The position numbers and the translations under genes are program-made. Shown here one piece after another: positions 5,022 through 7,242 of a DNA stretch of 7,242 nucleotides. The stretch spans positions 1 through 7,242 of the forward strand of contig CAJTRM010000062.1 of the NCBI GenBank assembly GCA_910578865.1, in the 5' to 3' direction. The stretch's first letter is position 1; each line of letters starts with the position of its first letter. Below the pieces are notes generated by a model. The model was not told the origin of the DNA and searched no databases. It was given only the letters and a program-made list of their open reading frames with translations. This stretch comes from an uncultured Dorea sp. (GTDB lineage: Bacteria > Bacillota_A > Clostridia > Lachnospirales > Lachnospiraceae).

Positions 5022-5867
5022 ATGAATGTAATCATACTTGGTTCTGGAGGGTGTGTTAGCACGCCAAGGGCATGTTGTAACTGTCGTGTATGTACAGAAG
5101 CGCGGCAGAAAGGATTTCCTTATGCAAGAACGGGATGCAGTCTGTTTATTGAAGATGCGAATATATTGATTGATACACCGGAAGACATCAATGCTGCATT
5201 GAATAATTCCGGCATACAGAAAGTTGAACATATATTATACAGCCATTGTGATCCCGATCATACAATGGGAATGCGTGTGATTGAACAATTGAAAATGGAT
5301 TGGCTTGCCGATTCGCTGGGAAAGAAACCGGACAATCCGATAGAAGTTGCTTCTTTACCTGCCATTCTTGAAGATATTAAAAAGCAGTGTACAAAGCATG
5401 GTTCAGCCATTGAATACTATGAGGCAAGAGGTCTTGTATATACAAAAGAAATTCGTGCTTTCAAAAAAGACAATATTTTGATTGAGTTGGTTCCGGTAGA
5501 TGAACAGGAACACGTGGCAATATTTATTATTTCTTCAAACAGCCAAAAGATAATTTATGCCCCATGTGATGTAAAGCCGTTTCCAAAGTCAGAGAAATTT
5601 CAAGGTGCAGATGTTTTAGTCATTGGCAATACAATTGTCGGGGACATATTAAAAGATGGCTTTGTATTAAATGAAGATAACCCGCTGCGAAAAGAATTAT
5701 TTACTTTAGACGAAATTGATATGATACGGAAAAAGTATGGAATCAAAAGGGTTATTATTACACATTTAGAGGAGGACTGGGGAAAATCATATGATGATTA
5801 TAGAGAATTGGAGAGGGAATTGAATTTAATACATTTTGCATATGACGGGTTGAAAATAAGGCTGTAA
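5022..5867 (+). CDS. PhnP-like metallo-beta-lactamase-fold hydrolase
   Basis: This 281-residue protein belongs to the metallo-beta-lactamase superfamily and is closest in layout to the PhnP phosphodiesterase group: GSGGCVSTP at residues 7-15, a CNCRVC structural zinc cluster (Cys19, 21, 24), RTGCSLFI, the metal motif SHCDPDH (His75, Asp77, Asp79, His80), the bridging-acid position YAPCDV (Asp183) and a late ITHLEEDW (His248). The second His of the usual HxHxDH motif is Asp77 here, so metal binding or substrate may differ from true PhnP. Cytosolic; substrate unknown. The ATG at 5022 is chosen because AAAGGAGG stands nine bases upstream; an in-frame extension of 108 codons is the broken GNAT gene. 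No phosphonate genes are nearby, so a role in phosphonate use is not supported. Confidence 0.88.
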   Translation: MNVIILGSGGCVSTPRACCNCRVCTEARQKGFPYARTGCSLFIEDANILIDTPEDINAALNNSGIQKVEHILYSHCDPDHTMGMRVIEQLKMDWLADSLGKKPDNPIEVASLPAILEDIKKQCTKHGSAIEYYEARGLVYTKEIRAFKKDNILIELVPVDEQEHVAIFIISSNSQKIIYAPCDVKPFPKSEKFQGADVLVIGNTIVGDILKDGFVLNEDNPLRKELFTLDEIDMIRKKYGIKRVIITHLEEDWGKSYDDYRELERELNLIHFAYDGLKIRL

Positions 5868-5876
5868 GCGGGGGCA

Positions 5877-5926
5877 GGGCTGGTTTTCCAGCCCTTAAGA
5901 TTCTTACCACAGTTCTAACGAATCTT
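5877..5926 (+). terminator. Hairpins after the hydrolase gene, weak terminator
   Basis: GGGCTGG (5877-5883) and CCAGCCC (5888-5894) form a perfect 7-bp stem with a TTTT loop, nine bases after the stop codon. Only a poor T-tract follows, so termination may be partial. A second inverted repeat, AAGATTC/GAATCTT (5897-5903 and 5920-5926), lies directly behind. Confidence 0.5.
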
Positions 5927-5943
5927 CCGCATCTATCCACATT

Positions 5944-6123
5944 TGCATATTTCCCTCAAGATAGAGCAAATCCATCGGAAATCCGATGGATTGCATATAT
6001 CAAGCAGTTCGTTTATTGCTAAAGCGATTAAGGCACATTCAGAACAGGGAGTAGTTTTCAGTCCTTCCCCTGCTTTATTGCAGTTTATCCGTAAAAAGTA
6101 ACCTGCATAGGTGCATATATCAA
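5944..6123. repeat. Three TGCATAT direct repeats and a 10-bp hairpin in a gene-poor stretch
   Basis: TGCATATATCAA occurs exactly at 5992-6003 and 6112-6123, and TGCATATTTC at 5944-5953, giving spacings of 48 and 120 bp. Between the first two, AATCCATCGG/CCGATGGATT (5969-5978 and 5983-5992) is a perfect 10-bp hairpin with an AAAT loop and no T-tract. One plus frame ends in HSEQGVVFSPSPALLQF and stops at 6102; it reads like protein but lacks a good start, so it may be a gene remnant. No intact gene longer than 50 codons was found in 5868-6322. Confidence 0.4.
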
Positions 6124-6275
6124 TGTTTTATGATCTGGACGGACATATCAAAGAAGTTGGCGAGGAGATGAAAACAGTGATAAAACGTTTCCCTGCTTCC
6201 GGCATGACGATGGAAGAAATTTCTGTGAAAATGGATGTTTCCATTCAGGACTTAACAAAACTTTTAAACAGCTAA
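6123..6275 (+). CDS. Small ORF, 50 residues, possible C-terminal gene remnant
   Basis: The ORF begins MFYDLDGHIKEVGEEM and ends with MTMEEISVKMDVSIQDL, which resembles a helix-turn-helix-like segment. AGGTG stands nine bases before the ATG, so translation is possible. A two-helix acidic start followed by this motif is typical of C-terminal ends of larger proteins, so a remnant is as likely as a true small gene. It precedes the isochorismatase-family gene by 47 bases and might be cotranscribed. No family was recognised. Confidence 0.45.
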   Translation: MFYDLDGHIKEVGEEMKTVIKRFPASGMTMEEISVKMDVSIQDLTKLLNS

Positions 6276-6322
6276 TATATGGTTGCATGAATAAATGGGC
6301 CAAGATTTACGGAGGTAATAGA

Positions 6323-6847
6323 ATGGTACTTTTGGTTGTCGATACTCAAAATCTGATTATGAATAATGGCCTATATGAATTTCAGACCCTAGTATATCGG
6401 ATCAGAACATTGATAGATAAGGCACGCAATAATAATATAGAAGTTATTTATGTCAGGCATGATGATGGTGTCGGACAGAAATTGACGAAAGGCACATTGG
6501 GTTATGAAATATACGAGGAATTTCAGCCGATGCCAGATGAGCGTATTTTCGATAAAAATGTAAACAGTGCCTTTAAAGGTACAAGATTATTAGATTACCT
6601 ACATGAAAAGGGTGAAGATACAATTATTATTGTTGGGCTGCAAACAGACTACTGCATAGATGCAACGGTAAAATGCGGCTTTGAGCATGGCTTTAAAATG
6701 ATTGTCCCGGCAAATGCAAACAGTACGGTTGATAATCCATATATGTCAGCCGAAAGTACCTATAAATATTATAATGAATTCATGTGGAATGGAAGATATG
6801 CAGAATGTATCTCATTTGAAAAAACGCTTGAATTGATAAATGAATAA
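6323..6847 (+). CDS. Isochorismatase-family cysteine hydrolase
   Basis: A 174-residue protein of the isochorismatase-like alpha/beta hydrolase superfamily (nicotinamidase, isochorismatase, N-carbamoylsarcosine amidohydrolase relatives). The catalytic triad is readable: Asp7 in VDTQN, Lys78 in FDKNVNSAF and nucleophile Cys111 in GLQTDYCIDATV. Length matches single-domain family members and no signal peptide is present, so it is cytosolic. The substrate cannot be read from the sequence; an amide or nicotinamide-like ring is possible. The ATG at 6323 is chosen because GGAGG stands seven bases upstream; an ATG 36 bases earlier has no ribosome binding site and would add a non-family extension. The next gene starts 29 bases after the stop, so the two are likely cotranscribed. 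Confidence 0.92.
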   Translation: MVLLVVDTQNLIMNNGLYEFQTLVYRIRTLIDKARNNNIEVIYVRHDDGVGQKLTKGTLGYEIYEEFQPMPDERIFDKNVNSAFKGTRLLDYLHEKGEDTIIIVGLQTDYCIDATVKCGFEHGFKMIVPANANSTVDNPYMSAESTYKYYNEFMWNGRYAECISFEKTLELINE

Positions 6848-6876
6848 ATCAGGAAGTGGCAAAGGTGTCTGCAGAT

Positions 6877-7242
6877 ATGAAAAGATATGTTGCTTTATTA
6901 AGGGGTATCAATATAAGTGGAAAAAATAAAATACCAATGGCAGAGTTAAAGAAAGGCTTTGAGACACTTGCTTTTGGAGAAGTGAGAACGTATCTGAACA
7001 GTGGCAATGTGATTTTTTCCAGTGATGAAGATAATATGAGGAAGCTTACGAACCAGATTGAGGAAATGATAAAAAATCAGTTTGGATTGGATATTCCTGT
7101 TTTTGTCCTGTCAAAGGAAGCGCTTGAGGATATTTTAAAAAATGCGCCTGACTGGTGGGGCAGTGAGGACAAAGATATTTATGATAATCTGATTTTCATA
7201 ATACCGCCAGCTGCATTTTCCGATGTATATAATGAAATTGGA
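6877..7242 (+). CDS. DUF1697 family protein (partial, 3' end missing)
   Basis: The first 122 residues are present and the gene runs off the window. The start MKRYVALLRGINISGKNKI is the signature N-terminus of DUF1697, and TYLNSGNVIFSS at about 38-49 is the family's second conserved segment. Typical members are about 170-180 residues, so roughly 50-60 residues are missing. The family is widespread in bacteria and has no established function. AAAGGTG stands nine bases before the ATG. It follows the isochorismatase-family gene closely in the same orientation; both look like accessory or chromosomal housekeeping cargo rather than transfer genes. Confidence 0.92.
   Translation, partial: MKRYVALLRGINISGKNKIPMAELKKGFETLAFGEVRTYLNSGNVIFSSDEDNMRKLTNQIEEMIKNQFGLDIPVFVLSKEALEDILKNAPDWWGSEDKDIYDNLIFIIPPAAFSDVYNEIG

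Noticed and set aside
5022..6847. Phosphonate or siderophore pathway from PhnP-like and isochorismatase-like genes
   Set aside because: None of the other pathway genes are present and both families are functionally broad.

Overview
The window looks like DNA from a Gram-positive Clostridia host, most likely Lachnospiraceae. It is AT-rich, has strong AGGAGG-type ribosome binding sites, and carries proteins that resemble those of Lachnospiraceae integrative elements. The species cannot be named from the sequence.

Region 1 (1-831) is the recombination end of an integrative element. At the left edge is the 5' end of a minus-strand gene (1-86) behind a hairpin-rich leader. The 3' half of a tRNA-Arg(CCU) gene lies at 485-526 without its 5' half and is the likely attachment core, followed by a terminator. 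The 7-mer TGCTAAT occurs four times left of this core and eight times right of it (ten direct, two inverted, 285-831). This is the layout expected of arm-type integrase sites. Because arms lie on both sides of one core, the region resembles an attP: either a tandem junction between two related elements or a circular form.

Region 2 (785-2506, minus strand) is a recombination module of excisionase and tyrosine integrase genes 17 bp apart. They share a promoter that has a further TGCTAAT copy just upstream.

Region 3 (2507-3144) has no intact gene. It holds a possible decayed coding fragment, a good plus-strand promoter and two strong terminator-like structures, which suggests a small RNA or an attenuated leader.

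Region 4 (3145-4566, plus strand) is a two-gene operon of cysteine-rich proteins resembling uncharacterised proteins of clostridial integrative elements. The larger ends in a consensus sliding-clamp binding motif, QLSLF.

Region 5 (4567-7242, plus strand) looks like accessory cargo. In order it has a near-consensus promoter, a broken GNAT acetyltransferase gene running in frame into a PhnP-like metallo-beta-lactamase-fold gene, a 455-bp stretch of hairpins and a small ORF, an isochorismatase-family cysteine hydrolase, and the start of a DUF1697 gene cut by the window edge. No transfer or replication gene is complete here, so whether the element is an ICE, an IME or a mobilisable island cannot be decided.
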